NCBI GenBank assembly: GCA_027489365.1
Contig: JAIXZV010000191.1
Span: forward strand, 1-33,889
Source: Sphingomonadales bacterium
GTDB taxonomy: Bacteria; Pseudomonadota; Alphaproteobacteria; Sphingomonadales; Sphingomonadaceae
DNA length: 33,889 nucleotides
Direction: 5' to 3'
Part shown: one piece after another, positions 1-7,909 of the stretch
How the letters are laid out: each line of letters opens with the position of its first letter
How positions within the stretch are numbered: the stretch's first letter is position 1
Translations under genes and position numbers: made by a program
Notes under the pieces: generated by a model
Seen by the model: the letters and a program-made list of their open reading frames with translations, nothing else
The model's database searches: none
Told to the model about the DNA's origin: nothing

Positions 1-810
1 CGTATAGCACAGGCGGCATACAAGGCTCGCGATGACGCCACTTTAACTATGGCTGACGCCGAAGCAGCATTGCTCGATGCGCTCGGTCTTCGGAATTGGG
101 CACCGCCGGAACCGCTAAGTTACACCCGCTCTGCCGCCGAAGCCGCTGCCGCCGGGCGGCTCGATGCGAATTTCTTTTCCCCGCGTTATGACGCCGTCCT
201 CACCCAAATCCGCGCGACCGGCGCAGCCGTGACTTTAGGGGACTGCACGAGCCTTATCTCGCGCGGCAAACAGCCTGCATATGCCGACGATGGGCTCCGG
301 GTCGTCAATTCAAAGCACGTTCGTACCAATCGCGTTACGACTAGCGATGCTCGATTGGCAGCGCCGAGTTCGCTTAGAATCCGACGTGGCGACTTGTTGA
401 TCAACGGAACCGGGGTTGGCACCATCGGTCGCACCGCACCGTATATGGAAGAAGAAGAAGCGCTGCCCGACAATCATGTCACGATCGTGCGATTGATTGG
501 CATTGACCCGATTTATGCCTCGGTTTTTTTAAACAGCCGGGTTGGTCAAATGCAGATCGAACGCAGGATTTCGGGGTCGTCAGGGCAGATTGAGCTTTAC
601 CCGCACGACATCCGCGCGGTCGAACTGTGGCTTGCTCCACCGGATGTGCAAGCGGCCATCACAGCGTTGGTGCAAGCGGCATTTGACCTCGAACGCCGAT
701 CCAACGATTTCCTCGCCGCCGCTAGACGCGCCGTCGAGATTGCGATTGAGGATGGCGAGGGAGCAGCACTGGCGTTTGCAGCGGAGCAACAAGAAGGGAC
801 GCGGGAGTAA
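1..810 (+). CDS. Type I restriction-modification specificity subunit-like protein (HsdS), 5' truncated by the window edge
   Basis: Frame is open from base 1 (RIAQAAYKARDDATLTMADAEAALLDALGLRNW...). Layout resembles an HsdS target-recognition domain (GDLLINGTGVGTIGRTAPY..., NSRVGQMQIERRISGSSGQIELYP) with a C-terminal helical tail (FDLERRSNDFLAAARRAVEIAIEDGE). Confidence 0.75.
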   Translation, partial: RIAQAAYKARDDATLTMADAEAALLDALGLRNWAPPEPLSYTRSAAEAAAAGRLDANFFSPRYDAVLTQIRATGAAVTLGDCTSLISRGKQPAYADDGLRVVNSKHVRTNRVTTSDARLAAPSSLRIRRGDLLINGTGVGTIGRTAPYMEEEEALPDNHVTIVRLIGIDPIYASVFLNSRVGQMQIERRISGSSGQIELYPHDIRAVELWLAPPDVQAAITALVQAAFDLERRSNDFLAAARRAVEIAIEDGEGAALAFAAEQQEGTRE

Positions 811-934
811 ATCCCGCGTCTTTCGTCGGACGGGGTCGCGTGCCGCGACCCGCCGGCCGGTCGAGCGCCGTTCTCGTGAAATAGCTGCGCTATTTCACGT
901 GCGGGTCTCGAAATAGCGCGTTCGCGCTATTTCG
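798..934. repeat. Multi-hairpin structured repeat, copy A (four stem-loops) between convergent hsdS-like and nusG
   Basis: Stems: GACGCGGGA-GTAAA-TCCCGCGTC (798-820); GGGTCGCG-TGC-CGCGACCC (833-851); CGTGAAATAGC-TGC-GCTATTTCACG (875-899); CGAAATAGCGCG-TT-CGCGCTATTTCG (909-934). Shares CGTCGGACGGG...CGCGACCCGCCGGCCGG with copy B at 5269-5361. Confidence 0.85.
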
Positions 935-1466
935 AACGCTCGACTTGCTCAAACTCCAGCTCAACCGGCGTAGCGCGCCCGAAGATCGAAACCGAAACCT
1001 TGACGCGGCTGCGGTCGAAATCGAGCTCCTCGACAATCCCGTTGAAGCTTTCGAACGGGCCGTCGAGCACCTTGACCGAATCGCCGATTTCGAAATCGAC
1101 CTTGATCTTCGCCTTGGGCGCGGCGGCGGCGGCTTCGTCCTTGGTGTTGAGCATCCGCGCGGCTTCCGCCTCGGGGATCGCTTGCGGCTTGCCGTTCGGC
1201 CCCAGGAAGCCGGTGACCTTGGGCGTGTTCTTGACGAGGTGATAGACGTCGTCGTTCATGTTCAACTTGGCCAGCACATAGCCGGGCATGAATTTGCGCT
1301 CGACCGAAATCTTCTTGCCGCGGCGCGCCTCGGTTACGGTTTCGGTCGGGACTTCGATCTGCTCGACGAGCTGTTCGAGGCCCATGCGGGTCGCCTCCGC
1401 CATGATCGAATCGCGGACCTTGCCCTCGAAACCCGAATAAGCGTGGATGATGTACCAGCGTGCCAT
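927..1466 (-). CDS. nusG: Transcription termination/antitermination protein NusG
   Basis: MARWYIIHAYSGFEGKVRDSI...FMPGYVLAKLNMNDDVYHLVKNTPKVTGFLG..., C-terminal KOW domain (GDSVKVLDGPFESFNGIVEELDFDRSRVKVSVSIFGRATPVELEFEQVERSK). Confidence 0.98.
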   Translation of the reverse strand: MARWYIIHAYSGFEGKVRDSIMAEATRMGLEQLVEQIEVPTETVTEARRGKKISVERKFMPGYVLAKLNMNDDVYHLVKNTPKVTGFLGPNGKPQAIPEAEAARMLNTKDEAAAAAPKAKIKVDFEIGDSVKVLDGPFESFNGIVEELDFDRSRVKVSVSIFGRATPVELEFEQVERSK

Positions 1467-1478
1467 GTCTTGTGTCTC

Positions 1479-1715
1479 TTACTTTGCGAGGCTGAGCAGC
1501 AGGGCGATGACCGCCTCGAAGCTGGTGTCGATCACGAAGAAGAACAGGCCGAGGATCAGCGTCATGATCACCACCATAAGGCCCGTCGTCAGCGTCTCGC
1601 GCCGCGTCGGCCACACCACCTTCTTGGTCTCGGCCTTCACCTGGTTGAAGAATTCGAGAGGGGTCGTCTTTGCCACGGTGCCTGCACTCTTGTTGAAGCT
1701 CTGCTTGCCGGACAT
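1479..1715 (-). CDS. secE: Preprotein translocase subunit SecE
   Basis: Internal ATG in ORF 1479..2012: MSGKQSFNKSAGTVAKTTPLEFFNQVKAETKKVVWPTRRETLTTGLMVVIMTLILGLFFFVIDTSFEAVIALLLSLAK; KKVVWPTRRET plus one TM helix is diagnostic; adjacent to nusG. Confidence 0.97.
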   Translation of the reverse strand: MSGKQSFNKSAGTVAKTTPLEFFNQVKAETKKVVWPTRRETLTTGLMVVIMTLILGLFFFVIDTSFEAVIALLLSLAK

Positions 1716-1867
1716 GGGCCCGCCGCCCGGACCTGCCAAGGCCCGATGACGAGAATTCCCGATGTCGGAATGGCTATGGCTTACCAGCGGCGCGGGGCGG
1801 GGGCAAGGGGTGATGAGTTTGCGGGGCGGGACGCGCTTCGTGGCTGCGGGCGCCCTGGGCGTGGTGC

Positions 1868-2785
1868 TCAGCCTGCGGGCGCGGCGCGCGCCTGCGTTGC
1901 CAAGCGCGGGGCCAGCCAGCGCAGGAAGCCTTTGAGCACGGCGGACTGCTGCTCCGCCCGGCGATGGATCAGGTTGACGGTCCAGACGGTCGGCGGATCG
2001 AGGTCGAGGCATGTGATCGTCCCGTCGGGCACCGCCACCCCGATCTCGCGATCGACGAAGCCGACCGCGTCGCAGCGCCGCACCAGTTCGACCACGCTGC
2101 GCTGCGTCGATGCCTGGTGCAGCACCGGCGGGCGGATGCCGAAGTCGCGCATCAACTGCTCGACCGCGAGATGGATGTTGTGGGGGCGTGCCATCACCAC
2201 AAAGCTTTCCCCGGCCAGTTCGCGGAAATGCAGCCGGTCGCGATTGGCGAGCCGGTGGTGCGGCGCGACGACGGCGCTGAGCTGGCGCGATCCGATCGGG
2301 ATCGCGTGCAGGTCGTCGTCGGTCGGCGGGACCCCGACGACTGCGCCAAGATCGACCTCGCCGAGCGCCACGTTCCGGATCACGTCCTCGGGCGGACTCA
2401 CGCGAAAATTGACCGAGACCTGCGGATGGTCACGCATGAAGGTGCCGATCAAATCCCCGAGCATCGTCTCGGCGATGACCGGCACGGCAATCGTCCACAG
2501 GCTGCCGTGCCGTCCTTGCCGGATGTCGGCGACGGCGCGCCCGTCTGCGTTTAAGCCGGCAAAGCTCAGCTCGACCGATGCGAGCAGGACGTCGCCTTCG
2601 GCGGTGAGCGTCATGCCGTGGCGGCCGCGCTCGAACAGCTTGAAGCCGCACTGCGCCTCGAACGCTGCGATCAGGCGGGTGACATTGGGCTGAGTCATGT
2701 TGAGCGCGTCCGCCGCCCTGGTCGCGGAGCCATGAACTGCGACCGCGCGAAAGATGTCGAGCGCGCGTGGATCGATCATATGCAT
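1868..2785 (-). CDS. LysR family transcriptional regulator
   Basis: N-terminal HTH (ALDIFRAVAVHGSATRAADALNMTQPNVTRLIAAFEAQCGFKLFERGRHGMTLTAEG) followed by a LysR substrate-binding domain. Confidence 0.95.
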   Translation of the reverse strand: MHMIDPRALDIFRAVAVHGSATRAADALNMTQPNVTRLIAAFEAQCGFKLFERGRHGMTLTAEGDVLLASVELSFAGLNADGRAVADIRQGRHGSLWTIAVPVIAETMLGDLIGTFMRDHPQVSVNFRVSPPEDVIRNVALGEVDLGAVVGVPPTDDDLHAIPIGSRQLSAVVAPHHRLANRDRLHFRELAGESFVVMARPHNIHLAVEQLMRDFGIRPPVLHQASTQRSVVELVRRCDAVGFVDREIGVAVPDGTITCLDLDPPTVWTVNLIHRRAEQQSAVLKGFLRWLAPRLATQARAAPAG

Positions 2786-3020
2786 CGAAGACTGTCTCTG
2801 AGCTTTGCCTGCGGCAGCACCGAATGGCCAGGTCGCTGCTCAAGCCATACGCAACGCTGATGGATCACGCCAGATTGCGCATTTGACCCGAATCTTTTCG
2901 CTGATCATGGTCGGCCCGTCACACCGCCACGCCAGTCGATCCACCGACGCAACCGGAACCACCGGCTGCGGCAGGAGCCGCCTGGCTGCGCGGCACAGAC
3001 GCCAAACAGGGGATAAGACC

Positions 3021-4172
3021 ATGAGCACCAAGTTCGATGACGATCGCTTCATGACAATGTTCAACCCGTCGCAGCCAAACGATAAAGACGGGGAGGCGAT
3101 CAAATTCGGCAGTCAGAATTCCGAATATCGCGTCTATGTGCCGAAATTTTCGAAGGATAAGAGTAAGGTCTCTATCGACAGCAACGGTGCGATGACGCTG
3201 ACGCTCGAACATAATCACTGCCGCAGGGGGGTGTTTCAAACCGACGACGTGGTAACATCGACTATTAATTTTGATGCGAATGGCACGGTTACAGACCATG
3301 GCTTCAAGGTCGACGGTGGCGGTGCAGTTCAGATTTCCGACAATCTCGAAAAAGATGTCGTGATCGGAGTTGAGTTGCTCGGTTTAGCGACCGCACCGTT
3401 CAGCGAGGGTATTTCGCTCGAGGTGGCCGATGAAGTCGTCGCCGATATCAAGGCATTTTGCACATGGTTTAACAGGATCACCGGTTGGGTTGCCAAATGG
3501 ACCGACGATGGCGGTCGGCTGAATTTTCCGGCGGTGATCTGCCAGGATCTCAACAAGGCGTTTACATCGACGACCTTCAATGGCGTCAGCAACGCGCCGC
3601 TGCCACAACTCCCGAAATTCTATTTCGATACCGCGGCCTTTGCGCAGGCGATGGCGGGATCGTCGGTGCTGTCGCTCGATCATAGCGACCATGACGGCTG
3701 GACGCTCGACCACAATCAGAACCCCAGCGTGCTCGCTTATTCGCACCAGGACGCCACGAGCGGAAAGCGGTGGAGCTATGAAACCTGGTGCCCCGATACG
3801 TCGCCCTGCCGACAGGGCGCGGCCGTGCTGGTTTCGTGCAAGATTGATCAGCTACGGGACGACAAGGACGACCATGTCGTGCTCGTGGTCGCGTTCAATC
3901 GGGCAGGGAACTTCATCGCTGGCCAGGCATCGGTCCAGAGCATCAAGCATGACGGGCAGGCACAGACACCGATCGTCGTTGCCGGCGTGGTCGATGAGAA
4001 GACCAGTAGCAACGCGGTGAACAACAATTTCATCTATGGCCTCGGCAACGAACTCGACAAGGCGATCAAGACGGCAGAGGGTAAAGGGACCACCGATGCC
4101 GGGTTCGAATATCTGCGCTCGATCGTCGATCAAAATCTCCATGCCATGGTGCAGGCGATCAAGCTGAAGTGA
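3021..4172 (+). CDS. Hypothetical protein of unknown family (384 aa)
   Basis: ATG at 3021 inside ORF 2805..4172 (MSTKFDDDRFMTMFNPSQPNDKDGEAIKFGSQNSEYRVYVPKF...). Long soluble ORF with no recognised domain or signal peptide; divergent from the LysR gene. Confidence 0.8.
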   Translation: MSTKFDDDRFMTMFNPSQPNDKDGEAIKFGSQNSEYRVYVPKFSKDKSKVSIDSNGAMTLTLEHNHCRRGVFQTDDVVTSTINFDANGTVTDHGFKVDGGGAVQISDNLEKDVVIGVELLGLATAPFSEGISLEVADEVVADIKAFCTWFNRITGWVAKWTDDGGRLNFPAVICQDLNKAFTSTTFNGVSNAPLPQLPKFYFDTAAFAQAMAGSSVLSLDHSDHDGWTLDHNQNPSVLAYSHQDATSGKRWSYETWCPDTSPCRQGAAVLVSCKIDQLRDDKDDHVVLVVAFNRAGNFIAGQASVQSIKHDGQAQTPIVVAGVVDEKTSSNAVNNNFIYGLGNELDKAIKTAEGKGTTDAGFEYLRSIVDQNLHAMVQAIKLK

Positions 4173-4276
4173 CGCGGAGAGCAGCCGTCGTGCGCGAGCG
4201 CCGACGTCGCTGGCCTTGAGGTATCTGCCGCGCGCCGGTCGTCCGCAGGGTCGATCGGCGCGCGTGCGTAGCGTAA

Positions 4277-4615
4277 TCAGCGCTGTTTCCTGGCCGGGGG
4301 CGCGTTGAAGTCGACGGGCTTGTTCGCCACCCAATCGACGAACTTCCGCACCGCGGGATGGGCGAGCAAAGCCTCCACATCGGTGCCGTAGCGCTGCAGT
4401 TCGGCGTTGGTGAAAGTGGCGATCAGCGTTTGCTGGCAGACCGGGTGCATGGGCACGACATCGCGCCCGCCACGGCTTTTGGGCACGGGGTGATGCCAGA
4501 CGACCGTCTTGCCGGTGGGTCGGCCGCAGAGCCAGCAGATGATGATGGCCGGGGGCGCGTCATCCACCGGATCCACATCGACATAAGGGTCGTGCTTCGA
4601 ATGTTTGCGTGCCAT
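4277..4615 (-). CDS. HNH endonuclease-family protein with possibly degenerate active site
   Basis: CWLCGRPTGKTVVWHHPVPKSRGGRDVVPMHPVCQQTLIATFTNAELQRYG: CxxC...HHxVPKSxGG...HPxC pattern of small HNH proteins. Confidence 0.75.
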   Translation of the reverse strand: MARKHSKHDPYVDVDPVDDAPPAIIICWLCGRPTGKTVVWHHPVPKSRGGRDVVPMHPVCQQTLIATFTNAELQRYGTDVEALLAHPAVRKFVDWVANKPVDFNAPPARKQR

Positions 4616-4639
4616 CGGTTCCCCTGATCTGCCGCGACG

Positions 4640-4658
4640 CGCGGGTTGGCCACCCGCG
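4640..4658 (-). terminator. Intergenic hairpin between the two minus-strand genes
   Basis: CGCGGGT-TGGCC-ACCCGCG perfect 7-bp stem; no T tract, so terminator role is tentative. Confidence 0.3.
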
Positions 4659-4665
4659 TGGTAGC

Positions 4666-5028
4666 TCAGCCCTGATAGCGCAACGTGTTGGCAAACCCAT
4701 CCTTCGCCTTCGTCATCTTCGCGATTTTTCGAAGGTTGGCGCGGACGTGCCGGTCAACGCGCCGGTCGTCATAGCTGCCGGTGATCGGATATCCGTCGTG
4801 GGCGAGCAACAGCCTGATCTGCGCAGCGAAGGTCGCCTGCTCATCGCAGCTACCGGCGGTCTGCAGAGTTCGGCAGACCCACTCCTCGGCGGCGGCTTTG
4901 TCATAATCGTCCTGCGCTTCATAGCCGCGCCGGTCCGCCGCCGCTTGATCGAGCCGCGCCGCCTTGAGGCGGCTCTCCAGCCATGTGCGCACGAGGTCAC
5001 GATCCCACGCGTTCGGCGAACCACCCAT
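4666..5028 (-). CDS. Hypothetical protein (120 aa)
   Basis: Internal ATG of ORF 4666..5292 (MGGSPNAWDRDLVRTWLESRLKAARLDQAAADRRGYEAQDDYDKAAAEEWVCRTLQ...). The upstream extension is low quality and overlaps repeat copy B. Confidence 0.6.
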   Translation of the reverse strand: MGGSPNAWDRDLVRTWLESRLKAARLDQAAADRRGYEAQDDYDKAAAEEWVCRTLQTAGSCDEQATFAAQIRLLLAHDGYPITGSYDDRRVDRHVRANLRKIAKMTKAKDGFANTLRYQG

Positions 5029-5268
5029 GATGCTTTCCAATCCCGCGCGCCCAAGAAGCGCGGCCCCAAGCCCTCGATTGGGAGTGGGGCGTTTGGTGTG
5101 GTTAGTAAAGTGGGGCTGTGATTTCACCGCCGTAAACTTCACCGTCCTTCCAACCGCATTGTGCAGGTGGTCTATGGTGTTAGGGGGATTATAAATCGCT
5201 AGCCAAAGAGGCTGCGAAGCTCGCGGTTCATCGGAATTATGCCGGGGAACGCTGTCTGTGGCGGGGGC

Positions 5269-5361
5269 CGTGATGGGAGTAAATCCCATCACGTCGGACG
5301 GGTTCGCTGGCGCGACCCGCCGGCCGGCCTTGCGGCGGCTCGGGATTAGCTTTGCTAATCC
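5269..5361. repeat. Multi-hairpin structured repeat, copy B
   Basis: CGTGATGGGA-GTAAA-TCCCATCACG (5269-5293); GGGTTCGCTGGCGCGACCC; GGATTAGC-TTT-GCTAATCC (5343-5361). Same core as copy A and same orientation. Confidence 0.85.
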
Positions 5362-5376
5362 GGTGCGCCTTAGGCT

Positions 5377-5453
5377 TGGCAGGGGAGCTCGGACTCGAAC
5401 CGAGGGCCTTCGGTTTTGGAGACCGACGCTCTAACCAACTGAGCTACACCCCT
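5377..5453 (-). tRNA. tRNA-Trp (CCA anticodon), encoded 3' CCA
   Basis: Reverse complement AGGGGTGTAGCTCAGTTGGTTAGAGCGTCGGTCTCCAAAACCGAAGGCCCTCGGTTCGAGTCCGAGCTCCCCTGCCA folds as a cloverleaf; anticodon loop CTCCAAA; one T-T mismatch in the acceptor stem. Confidence 0.96.
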
Positions 5454-5499
5454 ATCAGCGATGTCCGTTAGCGTGCTGCCGCGCGGCCCGCAAGCGGCT

Positions 5500-7878
5500 T
5501 TACGCAGCGGCGCGGTCGCTCCAGTCGCGCTGCGCCAGGCTACGCGCTTCGGCGACGGGGAGCGGGCGGCCGAAATAATAGCCCTGTACCTTGGTGCAGC
5601 CGAGATCTTGCACCATGCGGTGTTCGTCCTCGGTCTCGACGCCCTCTGCAGTCGTGGCCATGCCGAGGCTCTGTGCCAGCGCGACGACCGCGCGGATGAT
5701 CGCGATTGCCTCGGGCACTTTTTTGGACGCGCCGATGACGAAGCTGCGGTCGATCTTGATCGTCGAGAATTTGGTGCGGCTGAGATAGCCGAGCGAGGAA
5801 TAGCCCGTGCCGAAATCGTCGAGGCTGAGCCGCACGCCGAGGCCCAGGATGCGTTCCAGCACCTTCACCGCGCCGGTATCGTCACGCATGAACACGCTTT
5901 CGGTGACTTCGAGCTCGAGCCGGCTGGCGGGCAGTCCGCTGTTCGCCAGCGCCGAGGCGACGATCGCGACGAAGCCGGGGTTGTGCAATTGCTCGGGCGA
6001 GACGTTGACCGCGACGCGCGTTTCGCCGGGCCAGGTCGCGGCCTCGGCACAGGCCGAGCGCAGCACCCATTCGCCGATCGGCGCGATCAGCCGCGCATCT
6101 TCGGCGAGCGGAATGAACTTGGCGGGGGAGACCGGGCCGAGTTCGGGGTGCGTCCAGCGCACCAGCGCCTCGAACCCTTTCAGGCTGCCGCTGGCGGCAT
6201 CGACCACGGGCTGATAATGCACGTCGAGCTCGTCATTGGTCAGCGCCTTGCGCAGCGCCTGTTCGAGCACGCGGCGTTCCTCCGCCGCGACGTGCAATTG
6301 CGGCTCGTAACAATGGTAGGTCCCGCCGCTCTGGTCCTTCGAGCGGTACAGCGCGAGATCGGCCGAGCGAATCAGCATTTCCGCCGTCGCGCCGTCGCGC
6401 GGGCCGAACGCCACCCCGACGCTCGCCCCGGTGTAGAGCGTGTGGTGATCGAGATCATAGGGCTTGGCGAGCGTGTCGACGATCGTCTGCGCGAGCCGTT
6501 CGACTCGCGCGCCGTCGCTGGCATCGCGCACGACCACCGCGAATTCGTCGCCGCCCAGGCGCCCGATCAGCTCATTCTCGCTCATCAGCATGGCGAGCCG
6601 TTCGGACACGCGGCCGAGCAGCCGATCGCCGATCGGATGGCCGAGCGAATCGTTGACCGCTTTGAAGCGATCGAGATCGATCATCATGAAGGCGCAGCGG
6701 CTGCCCCATTTGGTGGCATCAGCCATCGCGCGCGCGAGCGCTTCGTTGATGTGCAGCCGGTTGGGCAGGCCGGTCAGTGTGTCGAAGCGCGCCATGCGGT
6801 TGATCTTGTCGGCGGACGCCCGCTGTTCGGTGACGTCCGACCCGACGCCGCGGAAGCCGATGAAGGCGCCGCGTTCGTCGACGCGCGGGTTGGCGGCGAT
6901 TTCGAACCAGCGTTCGGTATCGTCCACCCGCACCGGCAGCAGGACGTCGCGAAACGCGACGCGGCCTTTCAGATGTTCGGCCAGCTGGCGCAGGCCCGCC
7001 GAGAAATTACCCGCTTCCCAGGTCGGCCCGGCGAGCACTTCGAGCAGCGACTTGCCGTTGACGCTGAGCGGATCGAGCCCGACCGAATGGGCGAAGCGTG
7101 GCGAGGCGCGCACGACGCGGCGCGTGGCATCGGTTTCCCACAGCCAATCGGCGCTGTGATCCTGCGCCTCACGCAGCAGCAGGCTGACGGTCTCGTCGCG
7201 TTCGGCCAGCGCGATCTCGCCCGCGCGAATCACCACCAATGCGCGGGCGCGGGTGAAGCAGCCGATCATCAGCAATACGGTGAAGAGCAGCACGGCTGCG
7301 GCCAGCACCGGCCCGGCGACGAACCACAGCATCGTCGCGATCGCCGCACCGAGAATGCCCAGGAAACTGAGCGTGGCGAGCGGCAGCGCGGCCATCGCCA
7401 CCGCCGACGCGGTCATCAGCACCGACAGCACGACCAACAGCGCAAGCGCGGTGCCGGTATTGGCGGCCACCCCGAAGGCCAGCGGCGGGACCGACCAGAC
7501 CGCAGCGAGCGCGACTCCCTCCAGCACGGTATCGCGCACGTCGCCGAGCGTCGCGCTGCTGGCCGAGCGGTGGCGCGCGGCGAGGCGGCGGAAGGTGACC
7601 GCGACCGCGACCGCCGCGACGACCGCACCCCAGCACGCCATCGCCCACAGCGGCGCGGCATGTTCGAGAATCAGCGTGACGAGCGCCGCGCCGACGACAT
7701 TGGCGGCGAGCAGGAAGAAGGCGAGCTGGCTGCCGGCGTGCAATTGCGCCGCACGGATCGGCGCCCAATCGGTCGTGTCGGCGGGATCATACAGGCCGAG
7801 CAAGGCTCGGGCGTCGATCCGCGGCATGGCGAATTGGGAGGTCGGTTCGGTGCTCACGCCGCCGGGTTTAGCGGACAA
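5500..7878 (-). CDS. Membrane-anchored PAS-GGDEF-EAL bifunctional c-di-GMP signalling protein
   Basis: Several TM helices, PAS (SADWLWETDATRRVVRASPRF), GGDEF (IGRLGGDEFAVVV), EAL (GFEALVRW, NVSPEQL, EVTES, DDFGTGYSS, IKIDRSF, AEGVE, QGYYFGRPLP). Start may be GTG at 7857. Confidence 0.95.
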   Translation of the reverse strand: MSAKPGGVSTEPTSQFAMPRIDARALLGLYDPADTTDWAPIRAAQLHAGSQLAFFLLAANVVGAALVTLILEHAAPLWAMACWGAVVAAVAVAVTFRRLAARHRSASSATLGDVRDTVLEGVALAAVWSVPPLAFGVAANTGTALALLVVLSVLMTASAVAMAALPLATLSFLGILGAAIATMLWFVAGPVLAAAVLLFTVLLMIGCFTRARALVVIRAGEIALAERDETVSLLLREAQDHSADWLWETDATRRVVRASPRFAHSVGLDPLSVNGKSLLEVLAGPTWEAGNFSAGLRQLAEHLKGRVAFRDVLLPVRVDDTERWFEIAANPRVDERGAFIGFRGVGSDVTEQRASADKINRMARFDTLTGLPNRLHINEALARAMADATKWGSRCAFMMIDLDRFKAVNDSLGHPIGDRLLGRVSERLAMLMSENELIGRLGGDEFAVVVRDASDGARVERLAQTIVDTLAKPYDLDHHTLYTGASVGVAFGPRDGATAEMLIRSADLALYRSKDQSGGTYHCYEPQLHVAAEERRVLEQALRKALTNDELDVHYQPVVDAASGSLKGFEALVRWTHPELGPVSPAKFIPLAEDARLIAPIGEWVLRSACAEAATWPGETRVAVNVSPEQLHNPGFVAIVASALANSGLPASRLELEVTESVFMRDDTGAVKVLERILGLGVRLSLDDFGTGYSSLGYLSRTKFSTIKIDRSFVIGASKKVPEAIAIIRAVVALAQSLGMATTAEGVETEDEHRMVQDLGCTKVQGYYFGRPLPVAEARSLAQRDWSDRAAA

Positions 7879-7909
7879 GGGTTAGCGGATCGTTATGGGG
7901 GGGGGAGCT

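Noticed and set aside
945-2693. Long + strand ORF (582 aa) antisense to nusG, secE and LysR
   Set aside because: High-GC antisense frame with Arg/Asp/His-rich composition and no recognisable domain; the opposite strand has clear genes.
5187-5272. Possible 3' remnant of a + strand gene (…DYKSLAKEAAKLAVHRNYAGERCLWRGP*) before repeat copy B
   Set aside because: No start codon after the upstream stop and no recognised family; too short to support.
1716-5376. tRNA-Trp-integrated genomic island with attachment sites
   Set aside because: No integrase and no second copy of the tRNA 3' end seen in the islet; kept only as a synteny observation.
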